Origin: Melastoma dodecandrum
Lineage: Eukaryota > Streptophyta > Magnoliopsida > Myrtales > Melastomataceae
Assembly: GCA_029817715.1 (NCBI GenBank)
Contig: JARUPY010000605.1
Coordinates: forward strand, 248,001-312,000
Direction: 5' to 3'
Length of the DNA stretch: 64,000 bases
A program made the position numbers and the translations under genes. Below, one piece after another: positions 32,220 to 44,388 of the stretch. The notes beneath the pieces were generated by a model. The model made no database searches. It saw nothing but the letters and a program-made list of their open reading frames with translations, and was not told the origin of the DNA. Within the stretch, counting starts at the first letter, position 1. Each line of letters begins with the position of its first letter.

Positions 32220-33794
32220 CACCGCCACCTCTGAGAAGCAAACCGTTGGTGTCTCACCACACTACCCTTCACCAGTGTTCTACGGTGAATTACAGCTCCA
32301 GCGACTAGTTCCAGACCGCGGCCGTGCAGGAGATCATGGAATCGCGTCGCCGCCTAACGTCTAGCGACGATATCGCGGCGACTGAAGTAGTTTAGATTGC
32401 AACGGTCCTGGATTCTCCTCACTTACTCCGGCGAGATCCTGATGAGATTGTCGACTGCCTTCGACGATCGACTATCTCCGCCGGTAAACAGTGAGAGTTC
32501 GCTTTAGGATAGACGATGCTTGCCTTGGACGCGTTTTGCTTGCCTACTGGTATCCTTTTCCATTTCACCTTTCCCATTCTTTAAATACGTTAAAAGTAGA
32601 ATAATGAATTATCATTAATTTCTTATTTCCCATATTTGATTAATATTTAAAATTAATCTGATTCTATCGTAAAACGAAGAAGAGAAACATGGAGAGAGGG
32701 GGAGGGGGGGGAGGGCAACCATCATAGAGAGAAGTGGGAGGTTCCTTTGGAGTTTTCCTTATTAGATTTACATAAGCATTACCTATAAACAAACTAAAGA
32801 TATATAACGGAAAAGAATATGCCAATTTTATGTATTAATCTCTGAAGCAAATGCTCTGTAAATAAATCTGTCTCTAAATATGGTCTATGAAAAAAAATTT
32901 GTTGATATTCGTTTCATTCTATCACATTTGATATATCATCATTACATTTGTGCAATGGAAGTAACATTATCATCATAAAATTTCGTGATGTTTAAAGTGA
33001 GCCACGTTACCCTCGAACATGATGTATAGAAGCTCCCAATCATACACGTTATCTACTCACTTCATGAATTGATTTGCTTTTTAAATCTCCTGGATGTAGG
33101 AGTGCCTACACATGTAAATACGTAATCGGATTGAGATTTATTAGTGTTAACAAATATTATTCATGTGTATATATAATTAATTTTGTTTCACGCATATAAG
33201 GATAATATAACCCGTGTACATTCTACCTCGAAGATATCTGTGAAACAAATGCTAACATCATTAATCCGAGATTTCGAAGAACCTATACGGAATTGCCATA
33301 TTCCGAGATTTCGACAAATATAACCGAAAAAAAAAAATTAAAAAGAGGTGTGGATTACCATGCGGAATTAACACCCTCCCAGTTTAGAAACAAACCTACA
33401 AAATCATTTTTTTTTCTTTATTTTGTTCTCGCTCCAAACTTTCTTCCTCGACCATGACTTGACATAGCCTCGTACTAATAATGGGTTGTAAAACAAGGAT
33501 CAAAATGAAGAGATAAATGGGGAGATATTTTATTGATTTTTCAAATTAAATTGTTACAACTTATATAGAAAAGGTATAATTGGGAGTCATAGTAGCATCC
33601 ATCATAAATATTTATAGGGAAGAGGTAAACACAAGTATTAATGATAAAACAAACAAAAGTTAGCATAGTTGGGAGTCGTACTAGCATCCATCATAAATAT
33701 TTGTCGAAATAAATAAATTTTTGCTAGTTAATTTTATTTAAAGAATTAAATGGGAGAAGAATAACAACATCTATTTTCCTCAAACGACCTTTCT
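32220..33794. other. Intergenic; promoter of ARPC1, AT-rich spacer, short direct repeats
   Basis: 32220-32530 is GC-richer and should hold the ARPC1 leader and promoter. The rest is AT-rich with no gene. A 40-bp direct repeat (TTGGGAGTC, then AGCATCCATCATAAATATTT) occurs at about 33569-33610 and 33668-33710. Confidence 0.45.
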
Positions 33795-35541
33795 CTAAAT
33801 TATAGCGTCGTATAGGAGAACGTTCCATGTATCCGGAACTCCGGGCAGGCACCAGTGGCTGCAATCCGGTGACCTGTGACCACCGTACCCATACAACGAG
33901 GGGTGACCGTCCTTCCTCAACTGCGACAAAGTGGTCACGGGGAGCAATCGAACGGGCTTCTTCATCTCGCTCAGCACCTTCTGCAGTACAACCTCGGCTG
34001 GGTGCAGCCCTCCCGGGTACGTTGAGAAGAGAATCGGCTTGGTTTCCCCTATGCAGGATGTCCCCGGTGGTTTCCCCCAGTATGTCCCGCTGGTTTGTCA
34101 CGGAACATACGTATTAGACAAAAACAATAACTAAACAGCCGGCAGATTAGTGCTTACTTGGAATGGTCCGGGGAGATTCCTTGGAAGAAGATGATTGTTT
34201 TTTGGGGGTCGACGGCCGCTTCAACCCAGTTAGCCCATGTATGCAGTGCCTTCTCGTAGGCGACCATTCTATCCAAATCCTTGTAGATCTTCCCACTGTC
34301 GATGATGTAATCCCATCTGTGACATATAAATACATATGAATATGACAGTCAATTTTTCTGATTAAGATGATAGATGTAGGCGTAAAATGAGAGTCCGGAG
34401 CTCGCATACGGCTGCTTCCTTCCTGTGTGCAGCCACCAGTGCCATGAGTCGAATATCAGGACGTCGGCCCCTTCCCAGAATTTGGCGCTCAAGATAGAAT
34501 CCAGCTTGAGGGCTCGGCCGGTTGGCGTGCTCACAACGTCAACCAGTAGCGCGTTCCGGGAGAACAAGAACTCCGCATTGTACTCCTATTTGAACAACGT
34601 AACCCTGTATCAGAACTCTCGACATCGCGCAACGAGAAACGTAGCCGGGTTTTGACGCGCTCTCTGAAGTGTTAGTACCGGGAACCTAAACACGGAGAGG
34701 TCTCCGACCCGGGTGAGGACGTACTTAGCGGCAGGCACTGCGGCGTGGATCATGCAGGTGAGGGACTGCCATTGGTTGAGGCCCAGCGAGTCCCCCACAA
34801 ACATCAGCTTCTTCCCCCTCATCCTGTCCAGGAAATCCCAACCGTTGAACCTTTGCCACAATCAAACACGACACGTGTCAGATCCGACCGCTAATAAATG
34901 TCCCATCTTAATTTTTTTTTAAGATTATGTTGTGTTATTATAAATTTTTATATTCAGATTGGAATAAACTCATTAAGTCGAATCAATCTCGTAACAAACT
35001 CTTACATTTGGTTGTGTGAATCAACGTATTAAGGTTGGGATTGTAATATTTTATACCTCGTTTCAAAATCGTGATAAATTCTAGGGTGTTTTTATGACAA
35101 ATCCTGTAATAATTTAGGCCAATGAAACCTCCATGCATAAACGTTAGAGAATTTCACTTTGTCGCGTTTCGATACGCCTCAGGTGAAGAATCTGGACGTA
35201 TTCTCCTAAACGTTAGAAATATGAGACGGCGAAGAAACCATTGCCTACCTCGACAAGTTACACCCGGACGGCTGCCAGCGATAACGGAGGTAGTCGCGGT
35301 CAGGCCTGCCGTGCCCCAGGCAATCGAACTCGTTCTCGATGAAAGGGCAGCTCGCCGCTCCGTAAAGAGGGTACCCCGGATCGACAACCCAGGAGCCAAG
35401 GGAGACGTCACACGACTCGTACGTCCGACCACTATGACTTATCCCCCGGAGGGCGCGTCCGGTCGCAGCACCGGTGACGAGTAACAGGGAAACGAGCACG
35501 ACCCGCGAGAGACTGCGGGCGAGGAAGTAGTCGGCGCCCAT
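33795..35541 (-). CDS. Trichome-birefringence-like (TBL) polysaccharide O-acetyltransferase
   Basis: Five exons in consistent phase: 35541-35249, 34850-34679, 34585-34410, 34316-34158 and 34089-33795 (1095 bp, 364 aa, normal for TBL). Residues 1-30 look like a signal peptide or Golgi anchor ([15 protein letters not shown]). The TBL/PMR5N region has [34 protein letters not shown] and [13 protein letters not shown]. The GDS motif is [11 protein letters not shown]; the esterase end is [19 protein letters not shown] with the D-X2-H motif. TBL proteins O-acetylate xylan, mannan or pectin in the Golgi. The sequence fits the TBL38-43 branch, but the exact member and polymer are not determined. A partial duplicate is at 37.1-37.5 kb. 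Confidence 0.92.
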
Positions 35542-37090
35542 TTTCGGAAAGAAGGGTAGGAGCAATGCACAAACAAACTATGCAAAAGAAAAAATAAAGG
35601 GAGGAGGAGGAAGAAGAAGAAGGGGCGGTGACTAATTAATTGAGCGTATTAATTTGTGGGGAATTATTTGGGACAATATGGATTCATTTATTATGGAATA
35701 TTTTGCGGGTGGGGTGGTGGGGGTTTGGATTACCAATAAGTAACACGTTGTGATAATCGGGCAAGAATGGATTGTGAAAGGACGAGCGACGGAATCGTGT
35801 GGCGGATCTCGTTCTTACAATCAACGTTAAAGGGTTGAAATGATAAGGCTTTCCCAAAAAGTTTTGATGTGGACTTGCTATTCGTAATCACTATCTAGTA
35901 AAATAATGACCGGCCATCCCATTGATTGGGAACACCAGATCAAGGTACGGCACGTCGGGAGGGAAGGGAAGAAGGCCGGACAAGATTTGGCGTCTGGACA
36001 GTTTTCGGAAGAGGTGACGTGGTCGGGGCCACGCTAATGGTTTAACGAGAGTGTTTAGCAACAGAAATTCTAGGCCACAGATCTCAGCCCAATCTGTTGA
36101 TCGATGGTCCAGAACATAGGCTTAAGGAAGAAAAATCCAGAAAGGAGGTTACCACTAATACACATTAGGCAAAGGCTTGTTGAGCGAAGGGATCATCAAG
36201 CGACGGGATTACCAGGCGACGGACGACAATAGGTCAGCGAAGCGACAAGCGACAGGGCGAAGGCTAATAGGTGATACGGTCGATCAGTCAAACTGTTAAG
36301 GAAGGCTCCAGAAGATCTCGGGATCCATGGAAATGAGATATTCCATGGAGACTGACAGTAAAGAAAGCGTAATATATGTGCAATATTACATTACCGCATA
36401 TACGTAGGTCCTTAGACATTGTACAAAGACACATCTCTACAGACGGACATATATTGGTATATTTTATCTTTTCAAGCATTCCAGCCCTCTCGAAGATGAC
36501 ATCCGTAAGTGCTTCCGCTTTCTTTCCTCTTTTCATTCATTTTATACGACGACCACACATTTCAATGAATCCTACGGGCATCAGTTACTCGTAGTGCTAG
36601 AGATTTCCGACGTGTTTGGATCCGCTTGTCCGCAGTCACTTCCAGAGCGAACAGAGAGCTTTTAAGGATCAGTGTTGTTCGGGTCGATTGGTCGCTCGCT
36701 TCTATGGCCAGTCGAACCCCGCTGGTTAGTTGCAGACTTCAGTCCGTCTCGGTTGGAGCTTCGTGATCCTTTGAATTACTAAAATACCTTGTATTTCACA
36801 AAAGTGAAAAATAGTTCCAATGTAATTATTATTGTTTTATTAATTTGAATTAGTAATATTGAAAAGAAATAAAAAGTAATTTCGTTAGTAATCGAATATT
36901 GTAGTCTAGTATTTTAATCTGAATTCAAGAGGTAAAAAATGAAGATAAACACAAGAAAAGGATAATCTTAACTTCTTGAATTTATTTTTGATTTTATGTA
37001 TTACAATAATAAAATAAAATTTAAAAGGTATGAGGGGCCTTTCTTTATTTTCCAGCTTAATTGATTTGCCGTGTCCAGTTTGATCATGAT
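35542..37090. other. Intergenic, repeat-like DNA
   Basis: 35542-36000 is the TBL promoter region. 36170-36290 is a degenerate run of GCGAC/GAAGG-type motifs (AGCGACGGGATTACCAGGCG, CAGCGAAGCGACAAGCGACA), and 36300-36900 has the look of decayed LTR sequence. No coding region or clear ends were found. Confidence 0.35.
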
Positions 37091-37099
37091 TTAAGTATA

Positions 37100-37520
37100 A
37101 GAACACGAAGTAAGCGAAAGGCTTCCTCGTCTGGCTCAGCACCTTCTCAGTACCACCTCGGCCGTGTGTCCCCCCTCCCCCCCCTTCCCCATACGTCGAC
37201 CCATGGATCAGCCTCGTTCCCTCTAGACAGGATGTCACCGCCGGGTTCCCCCACTTCATCCTGCTGGTTTGTCATGTGTGAGTATCTGATCCCGAGTTGT
37301 TGTTAGTACTTGTTCCGATCCCAACAAGACAGACGTAAAATGAGAGGTCAGTGCTCGCTCACTGCTGCTTCCTTCCTGTGTGTAGCCACCAGTGCCACAA
37401 GTCGAATATCAGGATGTCAGCCCCTTCCCGAACTTGGCACTCGGCCAGTTGATGTTCTCACAGTGCCCACCATCAATGCATTTCGGGAGAACAAGAATTC
37501 CATTTCATACTCTGGACTGA
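37100..37520 (-). pseudogene. TBL gene fragment (exons 3 and 5 remnants)
   Basis: 37100-37270 aligns with the last exon of the TBL gene at 33.8-35.5 kb (region of 33945-34110). 37330-37520 aligns with its third exon (34375-34590), including the GACTTGTGGCACTGGTGG-type segment for FDSWHWWLH. Exon 4 is missing, indels break the frame, and a C-rich insertion lies near 37165-37190. It has the same orientation and exon order as the parent, about 3 kb upstream, so it is a decayed local duplication. Confidence 0.75.
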
Positions 37521-37529
37521 AATTCCGTA

Positions 37530-38200
37530 CTACTAGTTTTGAAAAAAATTTGCGAGATACCATTCGAGTTTTGTTTATCTCCCTTTAAGTCGCTGTTTCA
37601 AAACACGGAACTAAAATAACAGAAAAAACGATCTTTGGAACTGCGACTCTGACAAATTATGTTAGGTACTTAACTTCCTTCAATTGGTTCCAAGGAATAG
37701 AGGACATGGCAATTTGTCCCCGCCGTTGCCCTCGAATTTATCGGATCCAAGGTAATCTGCTAATGCTTATACATAGATTTGTCCGTGTAAGGTGGCTGGC
37801 CATCATGTAGTGGGCCTCAAATTTGCCGTGTCGCCAAGCAGACGGAGATTGTTTCATATCCAAGTTTCAAGAAGTTAGAGACATTTGTAATTCTAGTTCT
37901 CATTTGCCACTTTGAGTTTTGAAGATGGAATCTTGCGGCATACTCGCAAATGTGCTCATGTGCAGAAGGCCAGACGCATCGGCCTGGTTGGCAAAATAAT
38001 CACCTCGACAAAGAGAAAATGAACTAAGAGGAGCATCTCTTGTTCCTTCTTGTCCGTATCCGCAACCTCGACAATGGCATGATGCATTGGATAACCAGCC
38101 AGCTTGTGTCGGTATGTCAGTCATATTTTAGATCAACGGCTTCATTACATTACATTGCTTTATCTTTTCCCCTTGAGCATCACTTTCATTGTTTAGGCCG
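37530..38200. other. Intergenic, upstream of the SD2-type kinase pseudogene
   Basis: No gene recognised. It includes the presumed former promoter of the receptor-kinase pseudogene starting at 38201. Confidence 0.4.
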
Positions 38201-40691
38201 ATGTCTGCTGTCTGCAGAATTCATGATCTGATTTTGCTCTTCCTTCTTCTGGTTATGTTTTTCACTGGATTGTTGGGCGTGCAGTCACCGAATGCAAGCC
38301 TTCCAGCTACCTGGCGGTTGAACCAATCGGACAGCTATAAATTTCTTCTTGGTGGCGGGAGCATTGCAAGACTGATCCTTCTCCAAGAAGCCGGAAAGAT
38401 GAAGTACGCCTTCGGATTCTACTGCGAAGCCGAATGCAACAGGCCTAGTTCTAGTTATTTGTTATCTGTGATCTTCATACCACTCAGCCAGGACTTGCTC
38501 CATATGTTTATGCCGGTAGTGGTTTGGTCCGCAAACATGAATAATTTGGTTACGGTCGACGCAGTGCTGAAGTTCACTGAAAAAGGAGATCTTATTCTGG
38601 AGGATTCCAACAAAAACTCAGCAGTTTGGTCGGCGGGGACTTCTGGGAAATCTGTTGTGTCTATCAACTTGACAGATACAGGGAACCTTGTGCTGTTCGA
38701 CAAGAATAATGTGGCGGTCTGGCAGTCCTTTGATCACCCAACAGACACACTGCTCAGAGGGCAGAAACTGATGTTAGGGAAGAAACTGGTGCCAAGAGTG
38801 TCCACGAGAAAGTGGACAGAAAAAATTCAGTTGTGGTTAGCCTTAACAGCTCACGGTTTGTATGCAGTAGCCGGCACCAAGCCTCCCCTGTCATATTACT
38901 CGTTTCCTTCCGAACTTTCAGACGATAGCTATGCAGCCTGGGAAAATGATACCTTTTATTTGTATTCGGGCAAAGAGAAAAGGGTGATAAAGAGCTATTC
39001 GGTTAACGTTTCCATGCACTTCATCAGGCTGGACTATGATGGGCACCTGAGAGCATATGGACACGCCGAGATTGGACTTTTCTTTGCTAAGGGGGATGAT
39101 GTATTAGGTTTAAAGACCTGCGAATACCCGATGGCCTAAGGTCCTTACGGAATTTGCTCAAATGGACTGTGTACTTGTCCTCCTCCAAGGGGCCAGATGT
39201 TTGACTTCTACCAGGTAAGTTTCGGACAACGAGGTTGTTATCGGAAGGTCCCCTTGACTTGCGAAGGCTCACATAAGCAGGTTTTCTTGCGGATGGCAGG
39301 TATCTCTTGCTTCAACTTAGCCACTGACTTAATGAGTATCGAGGAGAGCCGTTGCATAGAGGTTTGCGGTAAGAATTGTTCGTGCAAGGCAGCCTTTTTC
39401 ATGAGTGGCCAGGGGAATTATGAGAGAGGGTGCCTTTTGGTGACGGAATTGTTTTCGCTGCACGAAGTGGATGAAGCTAGCCTCATAGATCATTGTACCG
39501 TCTACCTCAAAGTTCAGAATCAGTCAAGCGAACTAGATTCTGATGTTGTGATCCCTGGCGAAAAGGGGGAGGAAAATTTTCTGCAGAAAGCAAAAAGGGC
39601 TGGCCTCGGGGTAGCCATCTTTTTTGCATTCCTTAGTTCGGTCGTCGCGTGGTTCCTACTGTGGCAGAGGACGCACTTGAACAAAGAGATGGAGGACGAC
39701 CATTTTGAAGAGGTTCCTGGTATGCCGACCAGATTCTCCTACATGGACCTTAAATCGATCACGAATGACTTCAGCTGGAAACTTGGGGAAGGTGGGTTCG
39801 GGGCTGTTTTCGAAGGGGCTCTGCAGGACGGCACCAAGGTAGCTGTCAAACGGCTCGATGGTTTTAGGCATATGAAGAAATCCTTTCTGAATGAAGTCAG
39901 AACGATTGGAAGTGTCCATCACATTAACCTGGTAGTGTTGCTAGGATTCTGCGCGGAGAGATCTCATATGTTGCTCGTATACGAGTACATGTCGAATGGG
40001 TCATTGGATGGCTGGATCTTTAGCGATTCAGGTCGGCCTGCTCTTGGCTGGCCACAGAAGACGGACGTTATTACGGACATAGCGAAAGGACTTCATTATC
40101 TGCACGAAGACTGCAATAAAAGATCGTGCACCTGGACATAAAGCCACAGAATATTCTCCTCGACAACAACATACGGGGGAAGATTTCTGATTTTGGTTTG
40201 TCAAGATTGGTTGATAGTAACAAAGGCCAAATCCAGACTACCACAGTGAAGGGAACCCCAGGGTATTTGGCTCCGGAATGGCTAAATGGACAGGTAACGG
40301 AAAAGGCAGACGTTTACAGCTTTGGCGTGGTTGTCCTAGAGGTAATCCTCGGAAGGAAAGTTGTTGGCGACCATTGGGATTCAAATATGTGGGAAGAACT
40401 CGAGAAAAAGGCAAAAGAAGGAACATTGACGGACCTTATCGAAGGATACAGCAAAGATCTGAAACCAGATGAAACTGTCATAACCCATGTGTCGAGAGCA
40501 ATAAGGGTAGCTGCTTGGTGCTTGCAGATTTCCAAAAGAGACCTTCAATGTCAATGGTGATCAAGGTCCTGGATGGAATCATGGGGATTGAGGATGGGCT
40601 GGTTTACTATTTCACCTCACATCCTATGTCGACGAAGTCGAGATGTGAGGAAACGGTCCTGTGGCCGTCAATACTATCCGGACCCAGATGA
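38201..40691 (+). pseudogene. G-type lectin S-receptor-like Ser/Thr kinase (SD2-5-like), broken
   Basis: Domain order of an S-domain receptor kinase: signal peptide (LILLFLLLVMFFTG), B-type lectin (WSANMNNLVTVDAVLKF, GDLILEDSNKN, VWQSFDHPTDTLLRGQ), EGF-like/PAN (GPYGICSNGLCTCP, CIEVCGKNCSCKAAFF), membrane segment (VAIFFAFLSSVVAWFLLW) and kinase (LGEGGFGAVFEG, VAVKRL, HLDIKPQNILLD, DFGLSRL, APEWL). Seen lesions: an in-frame TAA replacing the cysteine of YPMACGPYG (39137), a one-base loss in LHEDCNKK(I)VHLDIKPQ (about 40115), and a frameshift at WCLQ (about 40528). The ATG is at 38201 and the family-like end (TGA) at 40691. In this family the intact protein is a plasma-membrane receptor in defence or abiotic-stress signalling. 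Confidence 0.88.
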
Positions 40692-41059
40692 TTCGTGTCG
40701 CCACGCTTGACTTATATCCATAGTGATTTTTATACAATGTATAGCATTTTGTTACATGGTGGTCTTTAGCAAAGGCGGAGTATGCTCTGCATCTACAACG
40801 AATACTGTTATTTATTCCCTGAGATTTTTGCACGAAAGTTGTGGTCAAGTATAATGTTCTGCGGTTTGATGTCCAAGCGGATGCTCATCTGTTCCCATCC
40901 TTCGTGCAGATAATGAAGGCCTTTCGCTTCCTCGAGAATAACACCCATCTTCTGCAGCCAATCGAGAATAATCCAATCGACCCACCTATTTACACTGTAA
41001 AGTCATTTTTGACCATAATGTTGATAACCCTCATTGGATTGACGATGATCAACGGATCA

Positions 41060-41560
41060 ATTTTATGGTTGATAGTCGAAATTTGACTAAGTCTTAGTCG
41101 AAGGAAATGTTCCGGTCGAAATTTGATTAAGTCAGCAAATGTTCTAGTTGAATTTTGACAAAGTTTTAGTAGAAGGAAGGGTTTCAGTCGAAGTTCCAAG
41201 ACTTAGCCAATTTTCAGTCGAAGTTCCAAGACTTAGCCAATTTTCAGTCGAAGTTCCAAGACCTAGCCAATTCTCGGTCGAAGTTCTACCAAGACAAAGT
41301 CGAAATATGTTAAGTGTGCAGTTTGTTTTAAATAAAGCATGTGCAAAATGTGTCTAGCAATTCCGGTAGCAGTTGCGCTAGTGGTTATTGTTAGGATAAG
41401 ATTAAGTATTAGTATAAATATGGGGTTAACTTCTTGTAATAATACACAACAATCATTTAAAGACCCCGAAAGGCCGTTTGGTTGTGTTCTTGTACTCTGT
41501 CTTTTAACAACGAAAGTACGTGTTTTTGTTAATGTATTTACGTTTTTTAATTTACTATTT
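41060..41560 (+). repeat. LTR-like repeat, copy B (solo LTR candidate)
   Basis: Best-preserved copy of the repeat also seen at 2560-2835 and, inverted in part, at 14.4 and 15.2 kb. It has an AAGTC-rich 5' part with 30-bp tandem units, AAATGTGTCTAGCA, a TATA box GTATAAATATGG (41414-41425), and CAATCATTTAAAGACCCCGA with TTGTACTCTGTCTTT. It sits between two convergent receptor-kinase pseudogenes and ends about where the second one is cut off. No target duplication established. Confidence 0.6.
41181..41290 (+). repeat. 30-bp tandem repeat, about 3.6 units
   Basis: Three near-identical 30-bp units (TTTTCAGTCGAAGTTCCAAG followed by ACTTAGCCAA) at 41181, 41211 and 41241, plus a partial fourth. The copy at 2.6 kb has a single unit, so the array expanded within this LTR-like repeat. 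Confidence 0.85.
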
Positions 41561-41639
41561 ATTTAAAAGTCTTTACAACCATATTTACTTTACATTCACT
41601 GTGTCCTTTGTCGAATATCGCGACGTATTGTTTTACCCG

Positions 41640-43317
41640 CAAAACACCACCGAAGATCCATTTGTCCATGCTGAACCCGAGAAACTTCACCAAGTTGACA
41701 TGGCGGATGCTGCCGATGGTCCTGACTTCGTTTAGAAATGATTTCTGGACTTGACCGGAGCCGTTGAGGCATTTGACGGCGACTTTGGTGCCGTTAGACA
41801 GTGTTCCTTCGAAAACAGCTCAAAGTCCTCCCTCCCCAAGCTTCTTGCTAAAATCCTCCTCTCCCGATCCTTAACCTTCATCTTGCTTCGCATAATGAAC
41901 AAAGCTGCTGCATTAAGGATCAGAAAAGCGACTACAGCTGCGGTAACGGCTGTCCACACTTTTTGCAGAACATTCATTCGATATTCCCGGGTGAATGGAT
42001 GTGCCAATTAGGAACAGGGGATGCCCTGGACTTGTACTTTAAAGTAAACCGTGTAGTTTTGGCATAGTGATAGCTCATGGTGTCGAGCTTTCGCTGGGGA
42101 CAACAGTTCGGTTGGTAAGAAGCATTCTCCATTCAAGCTACTTACAGAGCGCCTGAAAAGTGCAGCCTTACAGGAACATTTCCGGGAGCAAGCATCTGAA
42201 CAGCCTTTGGCATCAAAGCCAGCTACATCGGTCACGAAGTCGAAATAATAGAGCCCTTTGATTTCCATGAAATGCTGAAATCCCTGGTCGTCACAAGCCA
42301 ACGGAACATTGGCCACGCACCCAAGCTTGGGCTGCAGGTATTTTACTGGGTTAAAGTAGGCTACACTGCCACTTGGTGAGGACAATCACATCGTCCATTC
42401 GAGCAAATTCCATACGGACAGCAGAACATCAGGTAGGTCTCCAAAGGCAACATATCGCCCATGTTGATGAATCCTCACATATCATCGTATCTGTATGCTC
42501 TCAAATGCCCATTGCTGTTCAGCCTATTGTAATTCACTGAAACCTGTTGGGATTGCTACACAAACCTTGATTTCCTGCTCCCAATGCTGAGCCGTTCATG
42601 GACAAGACCAGCATACCATTCACCATGGTGAGTAAGCCGGCATCTGAAACTTCTGAAACAAAAGTATAATATGATAGCTGAGGTTCACTCCCAACATTTG
42701 CATACAAACCGTGACTGCTCAGTCCAACTCGTCTCCGAGACGCTTGGTACAAGTTTCTTCCCAGACATTAACATCTATCCCCTGACTAGCGTATCTGTTG
42801 GGTGATCGAGACTGCCATCTGTGGCATTACTGTCATCAAACAGTACAAGGTTCCCAAAATATGTTAAATTGATTCCCACGACGCGCTTTCCCATTGTTCC
42901 ATTGAACCAAACCACGTTCTTCTCATCTGGCTCATGCAAAGCTAAATCTCCATTCTCAGCAAATTCCAACAAAGCGTCGATCGTGACCAGATTGTTCCTG
43001 TTTGCAGACCAAACTACTTTTGGCTTACGCTTAGCATCAATCTTATGAAGGGTTAGAACAATAGACGTAATGATGACTATCAACAGCAAATACCCTTGTA
43101 ACTGAAAGTACGATACAAGTGGTTCAGTTTCCAAGTTGTGGGAAGGCTGATGGTCGGAGACTGGCCAGAAATCAAACCGGCCAGAAAACACAACAACATG
43201 GCATGGAAATGGAGAGCAGCTGAGCAGCTGAGCAACATGGAAATGGAAATCAACCGAAAATACCCATTTTATGTGGATCTCATGGACGATGCTGTTTTCT
43301 GTCTCTTGTTTATCCAT
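41640..43317 (-). pseudogene. SD2-5-like S-receptor kinase, second copy, truncated
   Basis: The minus strand has lectin-type motifs (VVWSANRNN, GDLALHEPDEKN, SLDHPTDTLVRG), HGLYANVGSEPQLSYYTF, PYGICSNGRCDCP, PAN cysteines (CSDACSRKCSCKAALF), a membrane segment (VWTAVTAAVVAFLILNAAAL) and the kinase N-lobe (KKLGEGG, VAVKCLNGSGQVQKSFLNEV). Frame changes and stops interrupt it, and the kinase ends after the N-lobe at about 41640 next to the LTR-like repeat. The catalytic loop, DFG and C-lobe are absent. Closely related to the copy at 38.2-40.7 kb but inverted, so the two make a tail-to-tail pair. Confidence 0.85.
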
Positions 43318-43329
43318 TTTCTGCCCATC

Positions 43330-44388
43330 CGAGGAGTTGCTCGTCGTTATTGTTCGTAATCATCATCCACAAAAGCTGAAAGGTGATACGGATAAAGGTT
43401 TTAGTATCAGGCCCCGATGATCTGGGTCCATTTGTATGTATAAGTCGGTTGGCCTAAATTGCTGCCAACACACCTCGCACCTCTCATGTTTATCCAGGCA
43501 ACAACTGTCCATTGGTAATGCCGATCCTTCGGTAAGGATTCGATTCGGCCGCAGCCGCTTCGGCATAGATAAAAGATGGCAATAAAGGACAATGGACCTC
43601 TGATGGCATCTGCTGGAATCAAGCAATGCCACAAGTTTGAACGCTTGCGCTCATCTTTCACTTAATCTCAATGTCTGTAATCAATGTCCGTCGAGGAAAT
43701 TTTCAGGTCTGACACAATGATCAGAGCATTCTTCGGTCTCACATGTCTGGGTCAATATAAGAAGCCGTATCGACTGAATATCAGACAATATTGTTGGGTT
43801 GGCAATATGTTCTAGTTCCGGTAGACGGTTTACGATGAAATGCCCCCAACCAAACAACTTCAGCATACTCCTCTCTTTTTATATATCAAGTACAGAATGT
43901 CGCTAAATCTAACAGTGGACGGTCGAAATCTTCCGCCGCGATCTTACCCTCGTAAATATAGTCGGCAACCAAAGACTTTGGACCAATTTGAAAACAATGA
44001 AAACAATGAAGGCACATTTGAAAAGTAAACTAGTTTCCGAAATGGCGCCTTAAGGAATATTGACGGTTAAAAAAACAGTCTCCGATCAAGAACTCGCAAG
44101 CGGATGGTTGGAAGACTATTCCCTTCACTCCCCCCAACCCAAAAAGATCCGATCTTGATTGGTGTTTCCAGAGTTCGATCATTTTCCATTCGAGTTGATC
44201 GATCCTTCGAGTAATTGAGCATTGCTTTCGTCTTCTCCTGTTAAAGACGGATTTCGCTGCTGCCTTTGAGTTTTCTTGTCCTCATGTGTGGTGTATTTAT
44301 CGGAATTCCTGTCTTGATTCATCCCGTGGTTAGATCCTTGTGATCTCTGTTGTCTTTCGAGATCCCGAGTGGTTTTCCGTAGTTGTTG
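43330..44388. other. Intergenic, no gene seen
   Basis: No conserved coding signal. Short open frames on the minus strand at 43363-43866 resemble nothing known. Confidence 0.4.

Noticed and set aside
36170..36290. GCGAC-rich run considered as a tandem repeat array
   Set aside because: Units are not of constant length and no consensus repeat could be fixed.
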